This document shows, one piece after another, positions 26,557 through 35,511 of a stretch of DNA of 64,000 bases (its first letter is position 1; every line of letters begins with the position of its first letter). The position numbers and the translations under genes were made by a program. The notes under the pieces are model-generated. The model was not told the origin of the DNA and did no database searches. It saw only the letters and a list, made by a program, of their open reading frames with translations. Source of the DNA: Magnimaribacter mokuoloeensis (GTDB taxonomy: Bacteria; Pseudomonadota; Gammaproteobacteria; Magnimaribacterales; Magnimaribacteraceae); NCBI GenBank assembly GCA_041860225.1, contig CP151794.1, positions 1,426,001 through 1,490,000 of the forward strand, written 5' to 3'.

Positions 26557-28767
26557 TTACTGAAACGATCGTGAAGTCAAAACTTCTGATATTGTTTTTC
26601 CAAACCTGCCTAGTTCTGTAAGTTCAAAAAAGAGATAGATATTGTCTCTCTCTCTGTCTGCTTGGATATTCCCCATTAGATCACTAAGAGTATCTTGCTC
26701 CATATTGAAAAAATTGTAGTAGTTTTGATCTTTCCATTTTCTTTTCATTACTCCCAGCTTAAGACAGCAATTTGAGTACTCAACCCCATAGGATATATCT
26801 CTAGAGTAATTTATTTCAAAATCTTTAGATATTTTCCCAAAGAACAGGAGTTTGTCAGTTAACTCCCATTGAGAAATTAACTCTAACTGGTTTATGGGTT
26901 GATCTGCATCATCCCATATAGAAGTTTCATTAAGGTAATTTGCAAATTTTTTATAAATAGATCTCAATTGAATATTATTTCTTTGATCTTTCTTATACGT
27001 TATTCCGAGCTGGCCTCGAGATATAGTTTCAAGACTTGAGTCTATCTCGATTGAGCCATTTAAACTAAGTTTATTAGATATCGTAGTCCTTAATTCAGCT
27101 ACATAGGAGGATTGCTTAGAATCACCTCTCAAGTTATTTTCTTTATCATCGAAGAACGCACGACCAAGAGATAGATATATTTCATCTCCATTAGAGGTAT
27201 CAAAATAATTATGCTCAAACCCAAGTATTAATCTATTCTCTTCAAGGAAGAGATCAGAACCGGAATACCAATTTTTATTAAATAAAGTATCAAAGTTTAA
27301 ATCTAGAAATTTAGAATCTATGCTTTTCTTAAATCTGTTTTCTCCATCTAACCAAACAATTTTGGCTATTGGGCTTAGGCTTTTAAATTTTGATCCATGT
27401 CTTTTTTCTAAGAAAATTTTGTATGTAAGTTCTGCCCAATTGTAACTATTATCAGTTGAATCTAACTTATCTTTGTAGGTAATGTCTCTTTTACCCGCTT
27501 TAAATGTAGTTATATAAGAGTGAGAAGTTTTGAAGAAATAAAGTGATGGCTCCACATATGTACGTTTGAGGTTATTTTCTTTTTCAAGCGGATTGAAGCT
27601 TTCATCATAAGAAAATTTAGAATAGTCGGTTATCAGTCTCAGCCCTAAGTTATTAAATTTTTTGTGATAATCCAAATTCAAATGTGGCCTTGTTTCGTAT
27701 TCTTCATATGAAAATGGATTAAGATTGTGAAAGTGCTTTAGTTTGCCTTTTAGCGCAAGATTTTCGCTATCAAATCTAATTGCAAGACTTCTAGTCAAAA
27801 AGTCTTTCTGCTGGGTACCCAGAATATCATCATTCAGATCCTCGAAATATAAGTTATCACTTACATGTTCTGAATTAAGGTTGATAAATAAATTTGAGCC
27901 TAAAATAGATTGAGAACTTATCTTTGTTGCCCATCTTTTATCATCAAAACCAGTTTGCTTTCTTAATTTCCTATCTTCTGGAAAATAGGAAAATGCCAAT
28001 AAACCTTTTGAATTCTTTGTAAGGAACCTCCCCTCTGCACCAAAACCCGAACCTCTTTCTTCTATAAATCTTGGATTTATAGTTAAGTCGTAGTTTGAAG
28101 CTAGGTTAATGAAGTAAGGAATGGATACGTCTAATCCATCTTTGCCTTGTTTAATAGATGGAGAAAGAAATCCAGAGAATTTTTCTTTTCCTACAGCAGA
28201 CCTGATATAAGGTAGGTACAAAATAGGTATATCATTTACCTTAACTTTTACATCCTTTGTGATGACATTTCGCCTATCCTTCAAGATAGTAATTTCACTC
28301 GCTTCTAAATTCCAATTAGCCTTCTCATTATTGCAACTAGAGATAGAAACATTTAGAAGTTCAATATCCTCGTTAATTTTAAAAAATATGGCTTGTGCTT
28401 TACCAAATCCGCGATGCATAAATGTGAAGCTTGAGTGAGTTAGCAAGAAAGAATTATCTAAAAAATCCGCTTTCATTTGCCTGGCATCCATAGATAGATT
28501 CTTAGATAAAGCACGAACATTACCTTCAAGGCTTATTTCTTGATTACTTCGGTCATAAAGCGCCTTATCAGACCATAGCTCAACACTATCGGTCTTGATA
28601 ATCACATTACCTTTAAGCTTTAGCAGATCACCTTCTGCAGATTCAATAACCTCGGCATCTATGGATCTTATCTTTATGCCTTTAGCTTCATCAGCCAATA
28701 CAAAATTAGAGGCAACAATCATATAGAAAATGATTATTGAAGAGATAAAGGGTTTTTCTTTAGGCAT
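26557..28767 (-). CDS. lptD: LPS assembly outer-membrane protein LptD
   Basis: Outer-membrane barrel that, with LptE, inserts LPS into the outer leaflet. 736 aa, slightly shorter than E. coli (784). Signal peptide at about 1-25 (IIIFYMIVASNFVLA), periplasmic OstA/jellyroll domain (about 30-145, GNVIIKTDSVELWSDKALYD), then LPYIRSAVGKEKFSGFLSP and a long barrel. Cysteines: C145 in SSCNNE and the adjacent C667-C668 in SNCCLKLG. The N-terminal cysteine (C31 in E. coli) is absent. First gene of lptD-surA-pdxA-rsmA-apaH-cca-folM; divergent from amgK. Confidence 0.95.
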   Translation of the reverse strand: MPKEKPFISSIIIFYMIVASNFVLADEAKGIKIRSIDAEVIESAEGDLLKLKGNVIIKTDSVELWSDKALYDRSNQEISLEGNVRALSKNLSMDARQMKADFLDNSFLLTHSSFTFMHRGFGKAQAIFFKINEDIELLNVSISSCNNEKANWNLEASEITILKDRRNVITKDVKVKVNDIPILYLPYIRSAVGKEKFSGFLSPSIKQGKDGLDVSIPYFINLASNYDLTINPRFIEERGSGFGAEGRFLTKNSKGLLAFSYFPEDRKLRKQTGFDDKRWATKISSQSILGSNLFINLNSEHVSDNLYFEDLNDDILGTQQKDFLTRSLAIRFDSENLALKGKLKHFHNLNPFSYEEYETRPHLNLDYHKKFNNLGLRLITDYSKFSYDESFNPLEKENNLKRTYVEPSLYFFKTSHSYITTFKAGKRDITYKDKLDSTDNSYNWAELTYKIFLEKRHGSKFKSLSPIAKIVWLDGENRFKKSIDSKFLDLNFDTLFNKNWYSGSDLFLEENRLILGFEHNYFDTSNGDEIYLSLGRAFFDDKENNLRGDSKQSSYVAELRTTISNKLSLNGSIEIDSSLETISRGQLGITYKKDQRNNIQLRSIYKKFANYLNETSIWDDADQPINQLELISQWELTDKLLFFGKISKDFEINYSRDISYGVEYSNCCLKLGVMKRKWKDQNYYNFFNMEQDTLSDLMGNIQADRERDNIYLFFELTELGRFGKTISEVLTSRSFQ

Positions 28768-28854
28768 ATTACACTTTAGAGTGTTTTTAACATTGATTGT
28801 TCCATAAACTTATAGAGATCATAAAGGAAGACCTTCATCCATTACTATAATATT

Positions 28855-29871
28855 ATGACAGAGATGAAAGATGACTTGTTGAATTGGGTGCTGTTGCAGA
28901 GTTCAAATCTAGGATTCAATGATGTTCTTGAGCTAGAGCCTTTAAGAGAGCAGGCTAGTCTAAGAAATTATTTCAGGATTCACACCGAATCGAATTCTAA
29001 GATTGGTGTCATTACTCGACCTGAATCAGAAGAAAATAAGCTATTTGAGCTATATTCTTGTTACTTACTTGACCAGGGTATTAGAGTTCCAAAGGTTGAG
29101 GCATACGACCATCAAAAAGGTTTTATGATTCTGGAGGACTTTGGAAATAGTGTTCTTCAGTTAGAAATTAATAATAAGAATAAAGATTCTTTTTATAAGA
29201 AATCCATAAGTGAGATTCACAAACTTCAAGCTTGTGCACCTCACCAATCCTTATCAAGTCTCTCGAAGCAACTTCTTATTGATCAGATGAAATTATTTGA
29301 AGAATGGTTTTTCTTTGGGCTCCTAGATCTGAAGTATTCCAATAATGAAAAAGAGATGCTCCTAGATTCTTGGAAAATTATTGCTGATGAGTGTTCTTCA
29401 CAACCTTATGTCCTTTGTCATTTTGATTTTGAATTTAGAAATCTAATGCTTTTGGAAGACTCTGAACTTGGAATTCTTGATTTCCAAGATGCATGTATAG
29501 GACCTTATAGCTTAGATCTGGTGTCAATTATGAAGGATATTGATAACCCTTTGGAAAAGGGTGAGTTTTCAGAATATTTAAATTTTTATTTGAGCAATCT
29601 CCACTCTAAAAAACATGATATCAATATAAGCCTAGAAGATTTGGAGAGAGATGTTCACTTTGCAGGTTTTCAACGGCAATTTAGAATCCTAGGTACTCTT
29701 GCTAGATTGCATATTAGAGATAAGAAATCTTTTAGGCTAAGAGATTTAATACAAACCCTTAGGTACCTATATGAAGATTCCATGCAATACAATGAGCTTA
29801 GGGAAACTGCAATATTTTTAAAAAATAAGGTCGAGCCAAAACTCTTAGTTACTTTGGAGGAAATAAATTGA
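28855..29871 (+). CDS. amgK: AmgK-like N-acetylmuramate/N-acetylglucosamine kinase
   Basis: APH-fold sugar kinase of the peptidoglycan-recycling bypass, phosphorylating anomeric C1 of MurNAc/GlcNAc. 338 aa. REQASLRNYFRIHT (N-lobe), MILEDFGNSVLQL, the catalytic CHFDFEFRNLML (about 185-196) and GILDFQDACIGPYSLDLVS (about 201-219) match AmgK. The kinase assignment is strengthened by murU immediately downstream and by the divergent lptD neighbour, the same arrangement as in Pseudomonas. Start ATG 28855; a second in-frame ATG lies at 28864. Confidence 0.9.
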   Translation: MTEMKDDLLNWVLLQSSNLGFNDVLELEPLREQASLRNYFRIHTESNSKIGVITRPESEENKLFELYSCYLLDQGIRVPKVEAYDHQKGFMILEDFGNSVLQLEINNKNKDSFYKKSISEIHKLQACAPHQSLSSLSKQLLIDQMKLFEEWFFFGLLDLKYSNNEKEMLLDSWKIIADECSSQPYVLCHFDFEFRNLMLLEDSELGILDFQDACIGPYSLDLVSIMKDIDNPLEKGEFSEYLNFYLSNLHSKKHDINISLEDLERDVHFAGFQRQFRILGTLARLHIRDKKSFRLRDLIQTLRYLYEDSMQYNELRETAIFLKNKVEPKLLVTLEEIN

Positions 29872-30533
29872 AAGCCTTCTTGCTGGCTGCAGGTAAAGGG
29901 ACCAGATTACATCCTTTTACTGACAATAACCCTAAACCTCTTATACGAGTAGGGGGTATCTCCTTAATTGAACGAAATATCCTCAAACTTAAAGAGAATA
30001 ATGTCAGTGAGGTGATCATTAATGTTCACTACTTTGGTGAAAAAATCATAAACTTCCTAGGTGAGGGCTCGAATTATGGTTTAAAAATCTCATATTCATT
30101 GGAGAAAGAACTTCTAGGCACTGGCGGTGGGATCTGTAATTCTATCCATCACTTTCAAGACCCCTTTATTGCTTTAAGTTCCGATACATGGACAGACTTT
30201 GATTTAAAAGGATTGAGTCTTGAAAAAGGAAAACTTGCTCATATGGTTCTTGTTCCTAATCCCGAACATAATTTGGCTGGAGATGTTGCGCTTGTAAATG
30301 GATTAATTGATCTACAGAGCGGTAACAATAAATATACTTTTTCTGGTATTTCGATTTTATCGCCAGATCTTTTTAATGAATCCAAAGTATTTAAAGCTGA
30401 GCTTTGGGATGATTTCTTAAAGCCTGCAGCCGCAAAAGGATTAGTCTCAGGAGAGCTTTATGAAGGTGCTTTCGAGAATCTAAATACCATAGAAGATGTT
30501 GAAAGATTAGACGCCTCTTTAGGTGAAGAGTAA
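29868..30533 (+). CDS. murU: N-acetylmuramate alpha-1-phosphate uridylyltransferase MurU
   Basis: Nucleotidyltransferase (221 aa) that converts MurNAc-1-P to UDP-MurNAc, bypassing de novo MurA/MurB steps. The sugar-nucleotide signature KAFLLAAGKGTRLHPFTDNNPKPLI spans residues 2-26, then LLGTGGGICNSI (about 84-95) and SSDTWTDFDLKGL with the metal Asp. The start is TTG at 29868, overlapping the amgK TGA, with a GGAGG Shine-Dalgarno 7-8 bp upstream. Translationally coupled to amgK. Confidence 0.91.
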   Translation: MKAFLLAAGKGTRLHPFTDNNPKPLIRVGGISLIERNILKLKENNVSEVIINVHYFGEKIINFLGEGSNYGLKISYSLEKELLGTGGGICNSIHHFQDPFIALSSDTWTDFDLKGLSLEKGKLAHMVLVPNPEHNLAGDVALVNGLIDLQSGNNKYTFSGISILSPDLFNESKVFKAELWDDFLKPAAAKGLVSGELYEGAFENLNTIEDVERLDASLGEE

Positions 30534-30535
30534 AC

Positions 30536-31222
30536 TTGCACCTAATGAGCAGTAAAGATTACATAATTGCACCATCAATATTATCTGCAGACTTCGCTCG
30601 TCTTGGAGAGGAGTCCAAAAATGTTTTAGATGCTGGCGCAGATTGGATTCATTTTGATGTGATGGATAATCACTATGTTCCTAATTTAACTATAGGACCT
30701 ATGGTCTGTAAGGCGCTTAGAGATTACGGAATTAAAGCACCTATTGATACCCATCTCATGGTTAAGCCTGTTGATAAGTTAATAGAAAGTTTTGCCGAGG
30801 CGGGTTCAACTTATATAACTTTTCATCCCGAAGCGTCCGACCATGTAGATAGATCTATCGAACTTATAAAAAGTCTTAAATGTAAAGCAGGCTTGGTACT
30901 CAATCCAGCTTCACCAGTTAGTTTGCTAGAAGAGTCAATAGAGAAACTAGATATGGTGTTATTAATGTCTGTAAATCCTGGATTTGGAGGTCAGAAGTTT
31001 ATTGACTCAGTTTTGAATAAAGTAACAAAGGTTCGTTCTTTAATAGACAGACATAATTTAAACATTAGATTAGAAGTAGATGGTGGAATAAATTTAGATA
31101 ACATATCAAAGGTTGCATCCGCCGGAGCTGACACATTCGTTGCAGGATCAGCGATCTTTAATCAAACAGATTATATCGATCCAATTAAGCAGATGAGAGC
31201 CTCTTTAAAATCTGTAGGATAG
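30536..31222 (+). CDS. rpe: ribulose-phosphate 3-epimerase
   Basis: TIM-barrel enzyme of the pentose phosphate pathway, interconverting ribulose-5-P and xylulose-5-P. About 225-228 aa. IAPSILSADFARLGEE, WIHFDVMDNHYVPNLTIGP (metal His and Asp), IDTHLMVKP, LMSVNPGFGGQKFI and LEVDGGINLDNI are all conserved. Two starts are possible: TTG 30536 (5 nt after GAAGAG) or ATG 30545; family alignment does not decide. The neighbour trpE overlaps by one base. An rpe-trpE linkage is known in pseudomonads, there with gph between them; gph is absent here. Confidence 0.95.
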   Translation: MHLMSSKDYIIAPSILSADFARLGEESKNVLDAGADWIHFDVMDNHYVPNLTIGPMVCKALRDYGIKAPIDTHLMVKPVDKLIESFAEAGSTYITFHPEASDHVDRSIELIKSLKCKAGLVLNPASPVSLLEESIEKLDMVLLMSVNPGFGGQKFIDSVLNKVTKVRSLIDRHNLNIRLEVDGGINLDNISKVASAGADTFVAGSAIFNQTDYIDPIKQMRASLKSVG

Positions 31223-32664
31223 TGGATATTCAAAAAAAGATACCTGTTTCTAGAGAAATCCTAGCGGATATGGAAACACCTTTAAGCGTTTATAGAAAAT
31301 TAGCTGATTGCTCCTATAGTTATTTATTTGAGTCTGTAGAAGGTGGTGAAAAGTGGGCCAGATATTCTCTCATAGGCCTTAAGGCAAGGAAGATAATAAA
31401 AATAATTGAGAATCAGATTGAAATACTTCAGGATGGCGAAGTTCTCGAAAGTATAATTTCAGATGATCCCCTAAGTTATATTGATGAGCTTCAAAAAAGT
31501 TTTAACTTAGAAGAAGATCCTAACTTACCAAAATTCAACGGCGGCCTTGTGGGTTACTTTGCATATGATTGTGTTAGATATATTGAGAAGAGATTAGCTA
31601 GCTCAGTACCTCCAGACACTATAGGAACACCTGATGCACTATTTATGGTTTCTGAAGAGGTGGCTGTTTTTGATAATTTAAAAAATAAATTGCACCTGAT
31701 AATCTTAGTTAATTCCAATGAGGAAAAGATTGAGGCTGAAAACCGTCTTGATGATTTAGAGTCTAAGTTGCAAAGTCCTTTGAGTTTTGAATCTTTCATA
31801 ACACCAGAAAAAAGTATTACTGAATCTGATTTCATTTCAGGTTTTGGCGAAACTGATTTCAAAAACTCAGTAGAGAAGGCTAAAAAATATATTGAAGATG
31901 GAGACATTATGCAGGTCGTTTGTTCTCAGAGAATGTCTCTCCCTTTTACAGCAGATCCAATAGCTTTATATAGATCTATTAGACAATTAAACCCTTCGCC
32001 TTATATGTATTATTTGAACTTAGATGAATTTTATATAGTAGGTTCTTCTCCTGAAATTTTAGCTAGACTCGAAGATGACAAAGTTACTGTTAGGCCCATT
32101 GCAGGAACAAGAAGACGGGGTAAAGACGATGAAGATGATGTAGCTATGGAAAAAGATATGGTCAATGACCCTAAAGAAATAGCTGAGCATCTTATGCTAA
32201 TAGATTTAGGCAGAAATGATGTGGGCCGAATTGCAGAACCAGGTTCTGTTGTTGTTACAGAACAATTTGGAGTTGAAAAATACAGTCATGTCATGCATAT
32301 GGTTTCTAATGTTGAAGCGGAGATTAGAAAGGATTTTTCTGCAATTGATGTATTTAAAGCAACCTTTCCTGCAGGAACAGTCTCTGGAGCACCAAAAATA
32401 AGAGCCATGGAGATAATTGATGAGTTTGAGCCTGTTAAACGAGGTATTTACGGCGGTGCGATAGGTTATTTATCCTGGCAGGGTAATATGGATATGGCTA
32501 TAGCTATCAGAACGGCTGTAATAAAAGACGATGTTCTATATATTCAGGCTGGAGGAGGTTGGGTAGCTGATTCTGTTCCTGATCTTGAGTGGAAAGAGTC
32601 TCTTAATAAAGGCAGAGTAATATTTAAGGCTGCTGAAATGGTTCAGGAAAAGTTGGAAGGTTAA
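31222..32664 (+). CDS. trpE: anthranilate synthase component I
   Basis: Chorismate-utilising subunit that makes anthranilate with ammonia from TrpG. 480 aa. N-terminal regulatory lobe with SYLFESVEGGEKWARYSLIG (about 29-48, the feedback Trp-binding region), then the chorismate-binding lobe: GDIMQVVCSQRM, SPYMYYLNL, RPIAGTRRRGKDDEDD, HLMLIDLGRNDVGRIAEPGSV, FPAGTVSGAPKIRAMEII and the terminal QAGGGWVADSVPDLEW. Start is GTG at 31222, overlapping the rpe stop (TAGTG). Followed by trpG after 1 bp. Confidence 0.96.
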   Translation: MDIQKKIPVSREILADMETPLSVYRKLADCSYSYLFESVEGGEKWARYSLIGLKARKIIKIIENQIEILQDGEVLESIISDDPLSYIDELQKSFNLEEDPNLPKFNGGLVGYFAYDCVRYIEKRLASSVPPDTIGTPDALFMVSEEVAVFDNLKNKLHLIILVNSNEEKIEAENRLDDLESKLQSPLSFESFITPEKSITESDFISGFGETDFKNSVEKAKKYIEDGDIMQVVCSQRMSLPFTADPIALYRSIRQLNPSPYMYYLNLDEFYIVGSSPEILARLEDDKVTVRPIAGTRRRGKDDEDDVAMEKDMVNDPKEIAEHLMLIDLGRNDVGRIAEPGSVVVTEQFGVEKYSHVMHMVSNVEAEIRKDFSAIDVFKATFPAGTVSGAPKIRAMEIIDEFEPVKRGIYGGAIGYLSWQGNMDMAIAIRTAVIKDDVLYIQAGGGWVADSVPDLEWKESLNKGRVIFKAAEMVQEKLEG

Positions 32665-32665
32665 T

Positions 32666-33232
32666 ATGTTGTTGATGATTGATAATTACGACTCCTTCAC
32701 ATACAACTTAGTACAGTATTTTTATGAAATGGATCAAGAAGTTGAGGTGTATAGAAATGATGAAATCACTATTTCTCAGATTACAAAAAAGTCTCCCGAA
32801 TACCTGGTCATTTCTCCAGGTCCTTGTACGCCCAAAGAGGCGGGCATATCTATTGAAGTCATAGAAGAGTTCTCAGGAAAGATTCCTATACTCGGAGTCT
32901 GTCTTGGACATCAGTCTATTGGTTCAGCTTATGGAGCAAATATTGTAAAAGCTAAAGAGATTATGCACGGCAAGCTTTCAAAGATAAGCCATAATGGGGA
33001 AGGAATCTTTTCTTCTATAGAAAATGAATTTTTAGCTACTAGGTATCATTCTTTAATAATAGAAGAGTCTTCTTTATCAGAAGAATTCAATATTACAGCC
33101 AGGTCTGAAGATGGGACCATAATGGCCATACAGCATAATTCTATCCCTGTGACGGGTATTCAATTCCATCCAGAATCTATCGCTACTGAATTTGGTAAAA
33201 AATTACTCAAGAACTTTCTAGAAGAATATTAA
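32666..33232 (+). CDS. trpG: anthranilate synthase glutamine amidotransferase component
   Basis: Class I glutamine amidotransferase of 188 aa. MLLMIDNYDSFTYNLVQYF is the canonical N-terminus; the nucleophile is Cys79 in LGVCLGHQS and the catalytic His/Glu are in GIQFHPESI near the C-terminus. HGKLSKISHNGEGIF shapes the TrpE interface. Such subunits are sometimes shared with p-aminobenzoate synthase. Between trpE and trpD with gaps of 1 and 3 bp. Confidence 0.95.
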   Translation: MLLMIDNYDSFTYNLVQYFYEMDQEVEVYRNDEITISQITKKSPEYLVISPGPCTPKEAGISIEVIEEFSGKIPILGVCLGHQSIGSAYGANIVKAKEIMHGKLSKISHNGEGIFSSIENEFLATRYHSLIIEESSLSEEFNITARSEDGTIMAIQHNSIPVTGIQFHPESIATEFGKKLLKNFLEEY

Positions 33233-33235
33233 ATT

Positions 33236-34252
33236 ATGAATATACAAGAGGGAATCAGTAAAGTTTCTTCAAATGACAATCTTACACAGTCAGAGATGTC
33301 TGCAATTATGTCGGATATTTTGAATGGGGGATCGACTGACGCACAAATTGGAGCCTTTTTAATTGCACTTTCGATGAAAGGAGAAACTGTAGATGAAGTT
33401 TTAGGAGCAACACATGCTATGCGAAATCTATCCGCTAAGGTAATAACTGATACCCCTAAGTTAATAGATACATGTGGAACAGGAGGAACAGGTATTGGCA
33501 TCTTTAATGTTTCAACTACTTCGGCTTTTGTTGCAAGTTATTGCGGTGCTAAAGTTGCAAAACACGGTAATAGAACTGCTACTCGAAAGAGTGGAAGTGC
33601 CGACTTTCTAGAAGAAGCTGGTGTTTCTTTGTCCTTGAAACCAGAAGAAATAGCTCAGTGTATCGAAGAAGTTGGTATTGGATTTATGTTTGCACCTTCT
33701 CACCATAGTGCCATGAAACATGTTATCGGTCCGAGGAAAGAAATTGGACAGAAAAGTATCTTTAATATTTTAGGACCTCTAACTAATCCTGCCTCAGCAA
33801 AGAGGCAACTTATGGGCGTCTATGATAAAAAGTGGATGCTTCCAATTGCTCAGGTTTTAAAAGAGCTTGGAAGTGAGCATTTATTAATTGTCCATTCAGA
33901 AGATGGTTTGGATGAAATAAGTATAGCTGCACCTACTTCGGTAGTGGAAATGAAAAAAGGCACTATTACTGAGTTCAAAATTTGTCCTGAAGATTTTGGT
34001 TTTGAAACCTCATCTTTAGGAGGGCTAGAAGCAAATTCACCTGAACAAAGTTTACAGATTTCAAATTTAGCTTTGCGCGGAGAGCACAAAGCAGCAAGTG
34101 CAATGGTTGCTATGTCTGCTGGTGCTGCTCTCTATATATCTGATATTTCAGATTCTCTAGATTCAGGTGTGGAATTAGCAAAAGATTGCATAAAAGAGGG
34201 CGGAGGGATTGCAAAATTAAACGAACTTATTGATTTTTCTTCAAAATTTTAA
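33236..34252 (+). CDS. trpD: anthranilate phosphoribosyltransferase
   Basis: Transfers the phosphoribosyl group of PRPP to anthranilate. 338 aa. The PRPP-binding DTCGTGGTG (78-86), NVSTTSAFV (91-99), KHGNR (109-113) and the metal/anthranilate site GPRKEIGQKSIFNILGPL are conserved, as is SEDGLDEIS. One base overlap with trpC. No fusion to trpG, as in pseudomonads and unlike E. coli. Confidence 0.96.
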   Translation: MNIQEGISKVSSNDNLTQSEMSAIMSDILNGGSTDAQIGAFLIALSMKGETVDEVLGATHAMRNLSAKVITDTPKLIDTCGTGGTGIGIFNVSTTSAFVASYCGAKVAKHGNRTATRKSGSADFLEEAGVSLSLKPEEIAQCIEEVGIGFMFAPSHHSAMKHVIGPRKEIGQKSIFNILGPLTNPASAKRQLMGVYDKKWMLPIAQVLKELGSEHLLIVHSEDGLDEISIAAPTSVVEMKKGTITEFKICPEDFGFETSSLGGLEANSPEQSLQISNLALRGEHKAASAMVAMSAGAALYISDISDSLDSGVELAKDCIKEGGGIAKLNELIDFSSKF

Positions 34253-35040
34253 TGGCTAGCTATTTAGATAAAATTTTAAGTACAAAAGTATATGAAGTAG
34301 AGCAACAGAAATCTGTACTGAATTTAGATGAAATCAAATTGAGGATAGAAGATTGTTCTCCTAGAAAAGGATTTATCAAAGCCATAAAAGAAAGGAATGA
34401 AAAAGGATTGACATCAGTAATAGCTGAGATTAAAAAAGCTTCTCCTAGCAAAGGGATAATAAGAGAAGATTTTTCTCCTACGGAAATTGCTCAGCAATAT
34501 GAAAATAATGGGGCAACATGTTTAAGTATTTTGACAGATGAGGTCTACTTTCAGGGATCTTTAGATTATCTTCAACAAGTCAGGAATATTGTTCAAATAC
34601 CTCTATTGAGAAAAGATTTTATTGTTGATGAGTATCAAATCTACCAAAGTAAGCTTTACGGTGCAGATTGCGTTCTTTTAATCGTATCGGCTTTATCGGA
34701 TGCTCAGTTAAGAGACTACAAGAATATCGCAAATGAGCTATCGGTTGACGTATTAGTTGAGGTTCATAATCAAGAAGAATTAGATCGTATTCTAACTATG
34801 GATTTTTCACTGATAGGTATTAATAATAGGAATTTAAGTACCTTTGAAGTAAGTCTTGAAACTACAAGAGATCTTTCTATGCAATTAGAGGAAGCTTTAG
34901 TTGTTTCAGAAAGCGGTATAAAAAATAGAGAAGATATTAACGAAATAATTTCTTATGGCGTTTCAAATTTTTTGGTCGGAGAGTCTTTCATGAGAGCAAA
35001 TGATCCAGGTGAAGAGATGAAAAAATTATTCTTTTCATAG
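34252..35040 (+). CDS. trpC: indole-3-glycerol phosphate synthase
   Basis: TIM-barrel enzyme that closes the indole ring. 262 aa, free-standing rather than fused to TrpF. SVIAEIKKASPSKGIIREDF (about 55-74), LRKDFIVDEYQIY (about 119-131), GADCVLLIVSAL, LVEVHNQEEL, IGINNRNLSTF and VSESGIKNREDI carry the catalytic Lys/Glu residues. Last gene of rpe-trpEGDC, followed by a terminator-like hairpin. trpF, trpB and trpA are not in this window. Confidence 0.96.
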   Translation: MASYLDKILSTKVYEVEQQKSVLNLDEIKLRIEDCSPRKGFIKAIKERNEKGLTSVIAEIKKASPSKGIIREDFSPTEIAQQYENNGATCLSILTDEVYFQGSLDYLQQVRNIVQIPLLRKDFIVDEYQIYQSKLYGADCVLLIVSALSDAQLRDYKNIANELSVDVLVEVHNQEELDRILTMDFSLIGINNRNLSTFEVSLETTRDLSMQLEEALVVSESGIKNREDINEIISYGVSNFLVGESFMRANDPGEEMKKLFFS

Positions 35041-35090
35041 TTCTTCGGAGATGAAACCTCTTTGATTAAAAGTTTTAGTCACACAAGCGT

Positions 35091-35131
35091 AATAGCCAAG
35101 ACATTGTCTTGGCTATTTCATATGATTTTTT
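35091..35131 (+). terminator. terminator-like hairpin after trpC
   Basis: Perfect 12-bp inverted repeat AATAGCCAAGAC (35091-35102) and GTCTTGGCTATT (35106-35117) with a 3-nt loop, followed after 8 bp by a T6 run (35126-35131). It lies between trpC and the convergent RRM gene. The spacing to the T run is longer than ideal. Confidence 0.75.
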
Positions 35132-35168
35132 GATAAGAGAAGAAAAGAAAATTTCTTCTACAAGATAA

Positions 35169-35414
35169 CTAGTCTCTTGGTTTGGCTTCGTTTACTCTTA
35201 GATCTCTTCCACCGAAATCTTGTCCATCAAGAGCCTCTATAGCTGCTTGACCAGATTCTTTAGATTCCATCTCAACAAATCCAAATCCTTTAGATCTACC
35301 TGAGTGACCTTCCGTGATTATCCTGACCGCGTTGACGTTTCCGTACTGGGCAAAATGAGCTTCAAGTTCTTCCTCAGATGTGCTCCAGGGAATGTTTCCA
35401 ACGTATATATTCAT
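35169..35414 (-). CDS. single-RRM RNA-binding protein
   Basis: 81-aa protein that is essentially one RNA recognition motif. RNP2 is MNIYVGNIPW (1-10) and RNP1 is KGFGFVEM (about 43-50), with the aromatic residues that stack on RNA. The C-terminus ends in LRVNEAKPRD without the Gly/Arg-rich tail seen in cyanobacterial Rbp proteins. Such small RRM proteins are common in marine gammaproteobacteria and are often cold-induced. No specific target can be inferred. Single-gene unit, convergent with trpC. Confidence 0.92.
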   Translation of the reverse strand: MNIYVGNIPWSTSEEELEAHFAQYGNVNAVRIITEGHSGRSKGFGFVEMESKESGQAAIEALDGQDFGGRDLRVNEAKPRD

Positions 35415-35511
35415 TAATTTTCCTTTTCTATAACTGCAGCTTTATTGCTACGCGCGCAACTATACCTTGGTATATTTAATTATCAATAAGTAATTTGGAA
35501 ATTATTTTTTA

